From: Lactuca virosa
Lineage: Eukaryota > Streptophyta > Magnoliopsida > Asterales > Asteraceae
DNA length: 64,000 bases
Reading direction: 5' to 3'
Assembly (NCBI GenBank): GCA_928212115.1
Contig: CAKMRJ010000001.1
Location: 181,664,082 to 181,728,081, forward strand
Positions 10,039-21,890 of this stretch are shown here, in pieces. Made by a program: the position numbers and the translations under genes. The notes beneath the pieces are model-generated. The model worked only from the letters and a program-made list of their open reading frames with translations, searched no databases and was not told where the DNA came from. Position 1 is the first letter of the stretch; each line of letters opens with the position of its first letter.

Positions 10039-13000
10039 TTATTCTTTCGAAGATGAACTTCCAGATGAAGTATCATTCAAATACTGTTCATAGGCCTTCT
10101 TGATTTGATGTTGAGAAAAACTTTTCCGATTGATACTTTTTCTCTTTGTCCTCAAGCCAATGATTGATTGTTTCCATCCCAGATGAACCTTTTTTATATG
10201 AAACTTTAGTTGCTTTGTGTGCAGATGGATTCGGAAATTTTGGTTTTTGTGGAATAAACTTTGCAGATGTTTTGGATTTATCATTCACAAGTGTTTGATT
10301 GTCTGCAAACTTTCGAACGTTTTCAAATTTTCAAACATTCTCAAATTTTCGTACATTGTCAGATTTTCGAACATTGTCAAAGTTTCGAACATTCTCAAAT
10401 TTTTGAACATTGTCAAATTTTCTAACATTGTCAAATTTTCGAACATTCTCAAATTTTCGAACATTGTCAAATTTTCGATTATTCTAAAATTTTTGAACAT
10501 TTTCAAATTGACGAATATTAGCAAAATTTCGATTTGTTCTATTTGAAGAAAATCTGTTTTGATCGTTTGTTGGTTTTGGAAAAGATGAATTTGAAGTTGA
10601 AAACTTTTGTTGGCTTTTTGAATGAAAATTCTTTTGTTGTACATTTGTTTGAAACGTCTTCGAAGATGTTGATTTTGAAAACTTCGTTGAATTATTTTAA
10701 TAATCAGACGAAGTTGATTGAGCGGGATTTTCCTTTTTCTCCGAATGAGTTGAAAACTTTGTTTGTACTGATTTAGACACCCCATTTTCAGACATTTTCT
10801 TAGTTGGTATTGTTGATTGCTTTTCATTTGACACTATTTGCCAAAAAAAATTCTTTCGTGCCTCTCTTTTCAAAATTCCTTTTTCATTCGAAAATTTTTC
10901 AACAAGATCCTTAAATTCTTGTGAATTAAGTTTGACATTCTCATTTGTTTCATTAGATTCTTGTTTCAAAAACTCTTTTGTATTTTCTTGTTTTTCATCC
11001 CATTTTCGTTGTGGTTTTTGTCTTTGAAAAACACACGAATTCTTTGTTAGCTTATTTTCGACCGTGCTTTGGTTTGAAAAGAATCCTTCGTCTGATGTTT
11101 TCTGGTTATCTTCTTCGACCATTTTGTTGAACTCTCGTTTGATGTTTTCAACATTTCCAGTAGTGACAAACACTTGATTCAGAAATACAACATCATCTGA
11201 ACACTTAAAATTTGGATACACAACAGTATTTGTTTCCAAATAATGAGCACATTTTTCAGATAAGACTTTGTCGAAATTTTCGGTGTCTCCAAAAACTTGA
11301 TCAACAACAACTCATGGAATGGATGTTTCATTCGAAACATTCTTTTCTGTTTCAAAATTGTTCAACATTTCTTCTTCATTCTCATCATCACTACTATCCG
11401 TTTGACTGTCTCTTACACTCACATGATCAAGATCACAAACATTCGAAGTAGATGGTCTATCAGTGTCATCCCCAACCATCGAATCATCACAAATTTCTTT
11501 ACTTTTGACTTAGATGTGACATTAACGACAGATAACTAAGAACAATCAATACTTTCCTCCTCCTCAATTTCACTGATTTCGCTAAAACTATCATAATTAT
11601 CTTCGATATCAACAAAATTAGATTGAGAGTCAAGTTTCGAATTCTCAGTTCTTTTCAAAATTTTGATTTGTTCACTTTTGGTCAAAGTATAATTCACTAT
11701 CTCAACAAGTTCATCAGCATTCAAATATTCATCTTGTTTAACAATACCATAAGCAAATCAATTATTAGTCACTTTATCGAATTCTGCTATCGTTTTCTCA
11801 CAATCATAGGACAAACTATCAACTTTCTCTCTTTCAAAAAGAAGAAAAGGCAGCAATTTCATATGTTATTCTTCGCTTATGTCAGTCGAATGATGCAATG
11901 AAGTCAATATAGCATAAAGACTTTTTGCTGATTTACAGTAAATGTTTCTCTGAGCAAGTAACATTCGAACTTCATTATCTAGACATTCCCTATCATTATT
12001 CACATTATTTAATTGCAATTCCAGATACTCTACTCTGCTTCGTTTCGAATCTAGCAATTTTTGGGTCTCTAGCAACTGGATGTTTAGTTTCTTAGCTTCA
12101 TTACTAGCAGACACCACAATTGTATCAAAGTAAGGAACAATATCATCAAATGCAATTATTTCAGAATCATAAGCTTGTAAAGAAATGTTAAAAGATTGAA
12201 GATAGAACGTACCTTCGTTGTCATTGGTGATTTGTCTCCTGATTTGGTCATGAAACAACGGCCAGTCACCATTTCGTCCTCATCCTCTTCAAATTGTGCG
12301 AACATAGCCCCATGCGTCGGATTACGCATCTCTTCGTCATCAGACCCTGAAGACCAGCTCTGATACGTGCCATCTTCCTCACCTTCGTCTCGTGCAACCA
12401 AAGATCCCCTTCGCCTTTGCACGAACTTCTTCCAATCTTTCAACATAATAGGCTTTGTCCTTGACCCTATTCTTTTTATCTTCTTTCTTACGAAGCATAT
12501 AATCATTGCTAAATGATTTGCTCCGTTGCAGTAATGACAGTCAATGCCCGAATATCCCTTAATTTTCTTCTCAGTTTTGGCTTCAGTTGACTTCACATCA
12601 ATCTTCTCGAATTTCTTCTTCTTCTCTCCCACAGACTTATTAACGAAACTTCCTTTCACATCACTCTGCTTCACCTTGGGATTGAAAGGTTTCTTGAAAA
12701 ACGTTTTAACTCGGTTGTTCGAGTAAAAAGAAAAATCGCTCGCTTATCATCAGAATTCATTAGAAAGCCTTCTTCATCATAATCAACTTTCTCAACTGCT
12801 TCTTTCTCAGACACTTTCGAAACAAGAGCCAAAGGACCTCCCAAAATAAGTTTCGACTCTTCAGCCATCTCATTCACTTCACTTTTGTGAGTATTCAACT
12901 GGTTATACAAATCATTCAGAGATGAAGTATCGAAGATTTGTTGATTCTTCACAATCATGCTGACACTTCTCCACTCCTTAAGAAGTCCCATAAAAAAAGT

Positions 13001-13557
13001 GAGATTGAACTCCATTGATGACCTTATGATTCCATAATGATTGCATCTATAGATCAGTTCATTAAGACGATCATATTAAACTTCAATTGTTTCATTCTCT
13101 TTTTGTCTGAACTCTTTCAGCTCCACAAGACACTGCTTAATAGAATTTATCTTCGTTTTCTCGCTTCCCTGATACTTTTCCTTAAGAGTATTACAAATTT
13201 CCTTTGCAGTTTTACAACCACAGATGAAATTGTAAACAACAGGTGGCAAGGCACCCCACAATTCTCTCAAACAACACTTTTCGTTGTTCTTCAACCTGGT
13301 GGATTGATAAGAACTGCAGCTGTTGATCCAGATGATCCAATATTTTGAACATTCAATGGAGGTTGACTGATTCCTGTAATGCAGCTCCAGAGTTCCTCGT
13401 CCAATCCGTTCAAGTAATCCTCCATTCGATCAGCCCAATGATCATAGTACTCTGGAATCAACATAGGAATCTTCGTAGAAAATCCAAACAGATGAGAAAA
13501 TGAAGTCATCGTGTTCATGTTGAAATTCAACATTAACGTACGGATGAGATTTTTCAA
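10039..13557 (-). pseudogene. Copia-1 gag with long C-terminal extension
   Basis: Broken coding region starting about 225 bp inside the LTR. The N-terminal capsid part reads IPEYYDHWADRMEDYL near 13450 and GCKTAKEICNTLKEKYQG near 13200, the UBN2-like retrotransposon gag domain. A nucleocapsid zinc knuckle lies near 12530 (CHYCNGANH), but the last cysteine sits one residue too far and a one-base frameshift there is likely. Beyond it comes a long Lys/Asn/Ser-rich, probably coiled segment (about 12258-10040) containing a hexapeptide repeat. Pieces fall in all three minus frames, so many indels have accumulated. Confidence 0.75.
10316..10545 (-). repeat. 18-bp coding minisatellite, (D/E)NVRKF repeat
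   Basis: About 12 head-to-tail copies of an 18-bp unit (plus strand TCAAATTTTCGAACATTG) stay in register for ~230 bp. In the Gag frame each unit is (D/E)NVRKF; two units contain stops. Keeping multiples of three shows it expanded while coding. Confidence 0.85.
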
Positions 13558-13767
13558 AAGAACTTGAAGAAATTTGAAATTGAATGAATGAATTAATCAG
13601 AAACTCAAAAAAATTACTCGATTACACAATTCAAACGCAGAATCAAATCAAAACTGTAGATCCGAGATGATTTTCAGAATCAAACAGTGCGGAAACTTTT
13701 GATACAAACTCGCGACTCAAAAACTAGAGATTCAGTTGAAAATCAGATCTTCGCAGTATTGATTCAT

Positions 13768-13779
13768 GCTCTGATACCA
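13768..13779 (-). other. Copia-1 primer binding site
   Basis: Minus strand TGGTATCAGAGC, two bases inside the LTR end at 13782; initiator-Met tRNA type. Confidence 0.9.
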
Positions 13780-13781
13780 AT

Positions 13782-14072
13782 TGTAGTTGCGTTTAATCGA
13801 GTAAAAGAATGAAATCATAGTAAAACATGAACACGAGAAGTAAATATGGTATGGTTCAGCTCATATTACTTTCAGAGAACAAGAGTACAAAACTGATAGT
13901 AAACATGGGAAAACTCTACTATCAACTCTATGTTCAGCTCCTATTTATAGGAGGCTGAAAGTAGAAAAAATACTAAGGCTAGACATTACGCTTCGTTAAA
14001 AAGAAGCCTTACCAAATACATAGAAAACATACGAAATAGACAAATACACAGACTTCGACATATTACAAGACA
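13782..14072 (-). repeat. Copia-1 5' LTR, possibly truncated
   Basis: Starts (plus strand) TGTAGTTGCG beside the primer site. The outer end is unclear: sequence changes to gypsy integrase by 14088 and no second LTR is available for comparison. At about 290 bp it is short for a SIRE-like element, so the outer U3 may have been lost. It has a TATA box but no coding content. Confidence 0.65.
13940..13953 (-). promoter_or_regulatory. Copia-1 LTR TATA box
   Basis: Minus strand CCTATAAATAGGAG within the LTR; transcription would begin about 30 bp further left and run into the primer site and gag. Confidence 0.65.
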
Positions 14073-14087
14073 TTTCAACTCTATAAA

Positions 14088-14756
14088 TTCTCGTACAACA
14101 ACAAGTATCACACTAGCATCAAAGTTGCTCCATTTGAAGCTCTCTATGGCCGTAAGTGCAGATCCCCTCTGTGATGGGCTGACGTGGGGTGATACATAAC
14201 TAGCAAAGAATCAAGTACCTGACAGCACTCGCACCGGTCCAAATTCGGGAACGAATAAAAGCATCTAGGGACCGACAAAAGAGTTATGCGGATAAACGAC
14301 GAAAACCCTTGGAGTTTCAGGTTGGTGACCGCATCCTGTTAAAGGTCTCACCCTGGAAATGAATGATACATTTCGGCAAACGTGGAAAATTAAATCCAAG
14401 GTACATTGGACCGTTCGAGATTCTTGCTAGAATCGGCCCGGTGGCTTACAAACTCAAACTACCGCAGGAACTCAGTAACATACATCCCACTTTTCACGTG
14501 TCCAATCTAAAGAAGTGTTTTTCCGACGAAACTCTTGTAATCCCACTCGATGAAATCGAGATAAACGAGAGTTTACACTTCGTAGAGGAACCGGTGGAAA
14601 TCATGGACAGGGAAATAAAGAGAATGAAACAAAGTCGTATAAAGTTCAAGCGGGGACCTGAAGTCACTTAGGAACGAGAAGATCAGATGAAACAAAAGTA
14701 CCCACATCTTTTCCCTAGTTCATGAGCACCACTTTAGAAATAATTTCGGGATGAAA
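14088..14756 (+). pseudogene. Gypsy integrase C-terminus and chromodomain-like tail
   Basis: End of a Tekay-type chromovirus pol. It opens in frame with YHTSIKVAPFEALYGRKC, then breaks at a TGA near 14172 and lacks part of the region present in the 51-61 kb copies. From 14363 it reads RGKLNPRYIGPFEI, HPTFHVSNLKKC and then the chromodomain-like tail (EEPVEIMDREIKRMKQSR), a nucleosome-binding module that guides integration. A stop near 14669 interrupts the tail before EREDQMKQKYPHLFP. The 5' part of the element was separated by Copia-1 or lost. Confidence 0.85.
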
Positions 14757-14775
14757 TTCCCTCTAACGGGGGATA
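14757..14775 (+). other. Gypsy polypurine tract
   Basis: AACGGGGGATAA ends one to two bases before the LTR start TGTAACAACC. It is the plus-strand cDNA primer site and confirms that the next sequence is a 3' LTR. Confidence 0.8.
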
Positions 14776-15583
14776 ATGTAACAACCAGTTATTTCAAGTC
14801 AATAAAAATCAAAGAAAGTCAATAAAAGTTAAACAAGTCAAACCAAAGTCAAAGCAAGTCAACTAAGTCAAAAAAAAAAAGTTAAATAATTTAAATTGTT
14901 TGATTTAATAATGAAAATTTAAATTGCTTTATGGGTTTTCGGTATTTGGAATCAAATTCCAAACTAAAACCGAAAACACATTTGTGAAACAATTGGTCCG
15001 CAAACACCCTAACCGATATTACTATGCGAGGAACCACCCTTCCGACCGAAATCAGCCTTCGGACCGCAAACCCTTTTTGGAACGAGAACGTTGACCGAAA
15101 ACTCCCTTTTCGCTTGGACTTTTAGTCCGAAATCAAGGATTTTGGTTGAATGGATAGGCCAAAAACTCCAATTCTAGGCAGTGGCACACTAATCTAGATG
15201 ATAAGTTACACATCCCAACGCACATGTCACATCAATTTATCCCATATTTATAAAGCAAAACCGAAAACCCACTTTATTTCTCACATTTCCACTACGAAAA
15301 CTCCTCATTTTGCTCTCAAAACTCATAAAGACAATCTTCATATCTTCAAACAGTTTTCCAGATTATCTTCAAATCTTCATATTTTAATTCAAGAACACTT
15401 CATATCTTCATCCAATTTCCCAGGAAAAACAAACCCCTCATTTAATTCTTAGGAATTAATTTGGTAAGTCTACTTATATCATTTAATGTTCCGATAACAC
15501 TTTATTAATAGATTATCTAATTTATACACGGTATTATGTGTTAATATCTAAACTATTTCAAATTATTTCAACCGTCGTTTTTA

Positions 15584-15584
<1 letters not shown>

Positions 15585-15658
<74 letters not shown>

Positions 15659-15662
15659 TATA
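15585..15662. repeat. (TA)n microsatellite
   Basis: Near-perfect AT/TA run inside the LTR, downstream of the TATA box. Confidence 0.95.
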
Positions 15663-15766
15663 ATTAAGTTTCTACAGGCTTAGAATTGGTGATTTTGCTT
15701 TAACTCATGTTCCTTGTTTGGTTGTGGGCTTAGGATTGAACCTTTTATTCGATTGTCTTTTCAATC

Positions 15767-15867
<101 letters not shown>

Positions 15868-16441
15868 TATAAAAATTATTTCAACACGTTAAACAAAAAG
15901 AATATTTTCGCAACTTATTTTTTTCCCGGTTGTACAAAAATGTTAAATTTCACGAATAAATTTATCTCGTAAATTTTGATTATAAACATACAAAGTTGTT
16001 AAAAATGCAAAGATTTTCATTTTAGTAGAATATACACTTTAAAATACAATAGGTATAGTTTATGGAACATACATATCATTTTACTAGTCAGGGATACAAT
16101 ACAAAAATAATTATATAAAAGTATAATTATTTACACTACGATTACACAAAGGAAGGAGACATACATACAATTTATTCATTACAAAATGGCTTTTCATTAT
16201 TCTACACGTAACCGTCAGTATAGCTTTGTGACACACACTTCAAGTACTTATCTAAGTGCCCACGAAAGTCCTGAATTATAACAAGAGTACCCTGGAGGGA
16301 GAACGTGACACTTTTGTATATATTTATACGATATTGACAATCCCGCACCTAAACTGTTAGCTACAGTTAGGCCGGCAGGCCTGGGGTGACAAATTTCTTA
16401 CCAATTCCGACACCTGAAAAACGTCGGATCAGGCCATCTTA

Positions 16442-18643
16442 GGTCACACCCCCAATCCGGAACGACGAAAACGTTCGGGGGCGGAGGACGTCATGTACAA
16501 TATCACAACAATTGTATAATAGTAATCAAAGCAAACACAACCATTACATTGATAAAATATAGTATTTACATATGTTCAGTACAAAGTTTGTATGACATAA
16601 AAAATGTATAACAAAAGTATAAAAGATGCGACTCTAAAAGCTCCGTCTTCTCAAAACCTACGGGTGTACCTGTCTACCGGTTTCCTGAGAATACAAGTGG
16701 TTTTGAAAGTGTATCAGCATTTCAGTTGGTGAGTTCATAAGTATGTTTTTGCAATGGAAAACTTGTTATTGTTCCTTGAAATGTGTTAACACGTCCCTCC
16801 AAAATATCCAATATTTTCATTAGTAATGAAAAGTAGTCTTAGGCCTTAAGACCAAATTGTATGAATCCCTAAACTGTATGTAGTACTAGTGTACTCGATA
16901 CTAGGTAAATAGTGTATCGTAGTAATCTCTGTTATGAAACCTTTGTATGAAAACCTGGATACCACCAACAGTAATGTATAATAGTATACTGTATGAAAAC
17001 CTTTGTATGAAAGCATGGATACCACTAGCTGTAATGTATAGTAGTTTTATTAATTAAAATAAAACCTTTGAAGTAGTGTTAGTCCCATAAATGAATGTTT
17101 TAGTTAATACTATTGTGAGTTTCATACAACCATGCTTGATATGAGCTAGTGACCTCTACGATGTTCTTCAGGCGTCGGAATGTTATGAAGTTTGTCACCC
17201 CAGGCCTGCCGGCCTAACTATAGCTAACAGTTTAGGTGCGGGGTTGTCAATCCCGTATAGATCTATACACAAACTCACGCTATCCCCTGATGGGTACCCC
17301 GAAGTAGTGCCTCACAACCCTATATTTCCTAGTTTACGTGTAGTGTTGTAGTGTTCTCTTGTACTTGAAACATGTATGTATCCACTCATAGTAGTGTACT
17401 TTGTAATGTAAAATAATTATACTTAAATAATTATTTAGTAGTGAATCCTTGTAGTATTAAAATCTAGTAGTGTTCCATAAACTATACTTATTATAGTTTA
17501 TATACTTGTTCCTGTATAGTAGTTTTATACCTGCAAAATAGTGTAGTGATCCTGAAACTATACCTATTATAGTTTGTATGTATGTTCTGTAATGAATTAA
17601 GATCCTTTTTAATTTAATAATGTGTATAATTCGGAAATACAAGAATTATGAAATCACACTTTTTCTCAACATATTACAAAAGCGTTAAAATATATAAATA
17701 TATTTTGACAAATGCAGTGATAAATCGTTTTGAACAATTGCAAATGGTTCGAAATGTTTTGAAATCGTCTGTATGTTAAGACAAGAGTCCTTGTGTTTAA
17801 CTTGTATTCTCCCTAAAAACGTTGAAAAGTAGTGAAAACGTAGAGGTATGAACTCACCTCTAGTGCATGTTAGGGTCTTGATATCCGAACTGTAGAGATC
17901 ATTCTCGGGCTAGCGTACGTGGAAGTAACGGTTTCCTAATATTATTTAAACACATAATCGTATTTAAATTAGTGAAACAATTTAATTAAAGTGTTAGACA
18001 ACACTTATTCTGTGTAAGGAATAATTATCGAGAATTATTTGGTGTGTTGAAGTGGTTTTCGGTCTAGACTTCACCGAAATCCTTAATTTCGGTCAAAAAC
18101 CTCAATCCAAGAACCAAGTTCTCGGTCTTATGGTGTTTTTGGTTGGGAACTTGTTTTCGGTTGGGAACGTGTTTTCGGTCAGATGAAGATTTTAAGATTG
18201 TTCTTGATGTTCTAGGTGTTCTTGGTGTTCTTGGTGGAATTTATGAAGATTTGAAGGATTTCCCTTGAAGATTTGAAGATTCTTGGATGATGTTTGAGAG
18301 AAAATTGAGTGTATTTTCGGTTTGAAATGTGAGAAATTGACTAACTTTTTGAGTAAAAATATATATACCGAGGGAGATTTCGGTCGGCAAGGGGTACTCG
18401 GCCGAAATCATGTTTTTGATCCGAGGAGTTTGTGGCCGAGAAGGGTTTTCGGTGCGAGGGTTTGTGGTTCCAAAGGGAAAATTGTTGATTTTTAAGTGTA
18501 TTTTCTTCTAAATACCTACATCAAAACATTAATTATATATTTCAAACCATATTTAATGCTTAGGCTCTCAACCAAAATAAATAAAACTCAAATTTTATTT
18601 AGAGGTTTTGACTATTATTGACCGGAAATATCGGCTTGTTACA
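16442..18643 (-). repeat. Gypsy LTR, inverted relative to its neighbour
   Basis: Plus strand starts GGTCACACCCCC (altered from TGTCACACC) and ends TGTTACA at 18637-18643. It contains, in minus order, a TATATATA box near 18357-18368 with TTTCGGTCGG/GGCCGAAATC words upstream, the AGGTGAGTTC box at 17851-17860, the GTATAGATCTATAC palindrome at 17255-17268 and the GGCCTGCCGGCC block near 17205. It belongs to the same family as the 14777-16441 LTR, tail to tail. No primer site lies at its inner end, so it is a solo or truncated LTR. Confidence 0.75.
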
Positions 18644-19786
18644 TTCACTACTAGAAAACAGACTTTAATTGACGCGCAATTTATGACACACATTGATTTA
18701 TGATACGCACAAGCGTATGACCTTTAATCAATGTCTTCTCTTTAGGAATTTGAAGGATTTAGGACGCACATATTTCCGTGCCCTAAATTTAATGTCAGAA
18801 AAAAAAACGGAGGGCGCTTATTATAAAATGTGTGTCATCTAAGCATGGCGTTTATAATTTTTAATGAAACGCGCGTGTTAATAGCTCAGGCGGTAAATCG
18901 AATCCAAAAAAATTAAAACCCTTGCCTATTCGATCCTTATCCCTTGTTCCCTCTATAGATACCACTAACCAAACCCTTAACATCCCAAACCAACCCTAAA
19001 GTCCCCCACACGATAACCGGGGTTTTTTCACTTCAACATTCTCCAGACGATCGAGCTAGAGTACGACTGCAACACTTCATCTCACCGACCGACGGGCTCA
19101 TCAGGCTCGCCTCAATGATCACTTCACCGGCGACTGTGACTCATTAGCATCAATGTGTCGGAGACTGCGTCCCGACCCCACTTTCCATCTACGTCTGACT
19201 CCTAAAAGATATGACGATAACTTGTTTGATCCTCTATCGAGAAGCTTGATGTCGAATCCCTTGTAAGCATCAACATATTTAGTTTTTTTGGTCGAATGTC
19301 TTTCTTCTACGAGGGTTATTTCTTCTGATTTGTTTTAATCAACTTAAGTGAATGTGAATCGTATACGAATCAAACCCTTCATTCTCCATTTTCATTTTCG
19401 GATCGATAATCATGCAAAATCGGAATATGAAGGTGTTTTGTTTGTTTAACCTAGCTTACATCCATATCATCCTTCTCACCTTCTATACCATTTTACTTAT
19501 GTCCTTTTTATGCCTCCATATAACATTATATGGGTAAGATCATGTCAATTATGTTCCTATTCTTTCATAGATTTATGGAACTACACACTGAATCCGTTAT
19601 ATTGAAAGATAGGGTTTGGGATTTCTAATCAAATGTTGTGTGTATTAGTCGATGGTGATTTATAACCGACGTATATATCAAAAACTATATGTAGTTCTGC
19701 ACACTGATGTCATCTGATTTTAGTTTGGACTTTGTTCCTTTCCAATTTGGTTGTTAGTATCTTGAATTGAAATTTTCACTTTTCAG

Positions 19787-20385
19787 TCAACCAAAAGAGT
19801 TGGATGGGTGAAAAGACATTAAGGGCCCTGAATCTATTGCAAATCACATGTACAGGATGGGATTAATGGCTCTCATTGCTTCTGATACTCCAGGAGTCAA
19901 CAGGGACTAGTTAGTTTATCTTCTTGTTAGATGAATAATGAATATTAACATCATATCATGCATTTCTTGAAAATCATGTCAACATCAAAAATGGTGTTAT
20001 ACTGTTATGGCTAATTATAATCCTTTTTGCTTTCATCTTTCCTGTGTATAAAAATGGCAATTGTGCATGATATTGCAGAAGGTACTATATATTATCCCAA
20101 ACTCCTAAACTTTGTTTTCTTTATTGCTTCTATTTCTTGTAACTTATACCCTTTAGATTCTTTTCTCTGACTTTCTATGTAACTTTAATAGCCATTATTG
20201 GTGACATCACCCCATCAGATGGAATCTCAAAGCTTAAAAAGAGTAAGAGGGAGAAAGAAGCATTAGAACAATGTTGTAGTTAGTAGAGTTCTTTTTATAT
20301 TATAGCTGAGGAGATACATGAATTATGGATGAAATATGAAGAAAATTCCACAAATGAAGCTAAAGTTGTTAAGGACTTTGATAAG
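19787..20385 (+). pseudogene. HDDC2: Captured HDDC2-like 5'-deoxynucleotidase fragment
   Basis: Four exon-like blocks match the plant HD-domain 5'-deoxynucleotidase (HDDC2/YfbR family), which removes phosphate from deoxynucleoside monophosphates. Blocks: 19787-19908 (GPESIANHMYRMGLMALIA), 20050-20081 (KMAIVHDIAEG, with the metal-binding His-Asp pair), 20192-20275 (GDITPSDGISKLKKSKREKE) and 20304-20385 (YEENSTNEAKVVKDFDK). AG-ending introns separate them. The first block has a one-base frameshift before GPESIA and a stop after GVNRD, and both ends of the gene are missing, so no complete enzyme is encoded. The identification rests on remembered family sequence and is strong at the HD motif. Confidence 0.75.
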
Positions 20386-20449
20386 GTATTGAATCATATA
20401 TGTAATATTGAGATATTAACGAAACATTTGATCAATTTGAGAATTTACA

Positions 20450-20590
20450 GGACATGGACACTTCATTTTCTTCAAGTTGCAGTCTGGATACACATACAGA
20501 GTTGTCCTTGAGTGATGTCCAATCAAGAAAAAAATATAATGAGGGGTCATGCTTTTGCTTTGGCCTTCCGATGGTGAAGAGGTTTGGCTG
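20450..20590 (+). pseudogene. Exon-like fragment of unknown origin
   Basis: After a TTACAG acceptor the frame reads DMDTSFSSSCSLDTHTELS and on to FCFGLPMVKR, open for about 45 codons. I do not recognise the protein. It lies between HDDC2-like and LST8-like exons and may be a third captured gene. Confidence 0.35.
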
Positions 20591-20754
20591 AATTCTACTA
20601 ATTTTTAAACTATTGAATCTATTGAATCTGTTAACACGATGGTTTTGTATCCAAATCATGTGTCTATGATTATGTTCCTTGTGAAAATTAGATTTATTTT
20701 TTGGCCAGGTACCTATATATAATTTGGTTTATTGGTTTGTTTTTGGGTGTGCAG

Positions 20755-21009
20755 ACTGAGCTGATATCTGGTGATCAAAATAGGAATATTTGTGTATGGG
20801 ACTTGACTGCAAACTCTTGTAGCTGTGAGCTGGTATGATTTTGTTTTTAATTTTTAGCATATATAAATTGATTAAGTTGTGTGGGTTTGAAGTTTGAACT
20901 GAACCCAGGTGCTAGAGGTTGATAAAGCAGTGAGATCATTGACAGTGATTTGGGATAGAAGCTTGGTAGTTGCTGCAAACAACAAAGGATATTGTTTCTT
21001 TTTGACTTA
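20755..21009 (+). pseudogene. LST8: Captured LST8 (WD40) fragment
   Basis: Two exon-like blocks match LST8/GbetaL, the seven-bladed WD40 subunit of the TOR kinase complex. 20755-20832 reads TELISGDQNRNICVWDL, then NSCSCEL, preceded by GCAG and followed by GTATG. 20909-21009 reads VLEVDKAVRSLTVIWD, then VVAANNKGYC, preceded by CCAG. Together they cover the end of one WD repeat and the next strand set; a stop follows shortly. The splice signals look intact, so a chimeric transcript is possible, but the reading frame is a fragment of a protein of roughly 300 residues. Confidence 0.8.
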
Positions 21010-21127
21010 ATCTGATCTCATGATCTTTTTAATAAACTATAGTCTATATTCTTAATTTACTATCCATTCATTCCATATTTTCTACTTATCTTATTTTGGG
21101 ATATATACTCAAACATTGAAATTATGT

Positions 21128-21475
21128 CATTAGTTCCTATACAACCTGAAAATGCAAACAATGATCTAAGAAATGTACATAGGAAAGTTGCTAAAGAAGT
21201 CAACTCAACTATTGACCATGGCAGTGAGAAGGTGGAACTTTTTTCTTAGAACAACATCCCAATCAATGATGGAAAAAACATTTTACCTGAAGCAACAATG
21301 ATGAAAGGTAACTAACTTTCTTCCATTTGTTAATTTAATCTTTGATCTTCCAAACAAATATAATCATTATTAACTTCATCTTTATTTTCTGTATCAAGAG
21401 TCATTGAATCATGAAGAGGAAGAAGTTTGGAAAATGATACGCGAAGTCAACAAATCAAATCAGTTACATTAACAT
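21128..21475 (+). pseudogene. Further exon-like fragments, unidentified
   Basis: After an ATTAG acceptor the frame reads PIQPENANNDLRNVHRKVAK, and later HGSEKVELFS before a stop at about 21248. A second piece near 21402-21468 reads ESLNHEEEEVWKMIREVNKS. Base composition is more gene-like than its surroundings. Origin unknown; possibly more of the captured cargo. Confidence 0.35.
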
Positions 21476-21844
21476 TTCTTGATTTTCATACCTTTTTTCT
21501 TATTTTGCAATCAGCGTCATTTCAAGATGGAAGATGGAGTTATACATGTTTATGCAAGTGAAAATGGAATATCCGTTAATTAAATTACGATTTTACCCTT
21601 ATACTAAAGAGTTTTTTCAACTCTCAGATTTTGTTGATCTCTTTCCTGTTGTAAGTGCAACAACTTTTTTACTGACATGCATCATATTCTCAAAATAATC
21701 TCTATTGGAAATGTTCGTTCTGCATGCTATCATCGATTAAGATTTCTTGAAGAGGTAAAGTTTTCTTATATTCTTTAAAAGTTTGTTGGTTGACTCTCGA
21801 GCCTCATCAAGATCAATGTGGCCCCCACTAGCCTTTATAGAAAT

Positions 21845-21847
<3 letters not shown>

Positions 21848-21886
<39 letters not shown>
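21848..21886. repeat. (CT)n microsatellite
   Basis: About 19 uninterrupted CT units. The serine/leucine or Arg-Glu ORFs through it are artefacts. Confidence 0.95.

Positions 21887-21890
<4 letters not shown>

Larger units (their letters stand above)
5273..14072 (-). mobile_element. Copia-1: large Ty1/copia retrotransposon, 3' end missing
   Basis: Order on the minus strand is LTR, Met primer site, gag, protease region, integrase, RT, RNase H, the copia (Pseudoviridae) order. The extended gag and long region after RNase H suggest the SIRE/Maximus group. The left end is cut at 5272/5273 by a gypsy LTR; the rest probably lies beyond the window on the other side of that insertion. Many stops and frameshifts show it cannot make a complete polyprotein. 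The right LTR runs into a gypsy integrase fragment near 14073-14088. Confidence 0.85.

Noticed and set aside
10316..10545. CRISPR or satellite array
   Set aside because: It is a coding 18-bp minisatellite in register with the copia gag frame.
13768..13779. Possible tRNA gene end (GGTATCAGAGC)
   Set aside because: It is the tRNA-complementary primer site next to an LTR; no tRNA cloverleaf is present. The same applies at 679, 22273, 44729 and 48649.
14363..14671. Host chromodomain gene
   Set aside because: It is continuous with gypsy integrase and followed by polypurine tract and LTR.
17461..17470. TCTAGTAGTG as the second CACTA terminus
   Set aside because: It lies left of the 18646 terminus inside an LTR, so it is on the wrong side and lacks the AAAA/TTTT extension.
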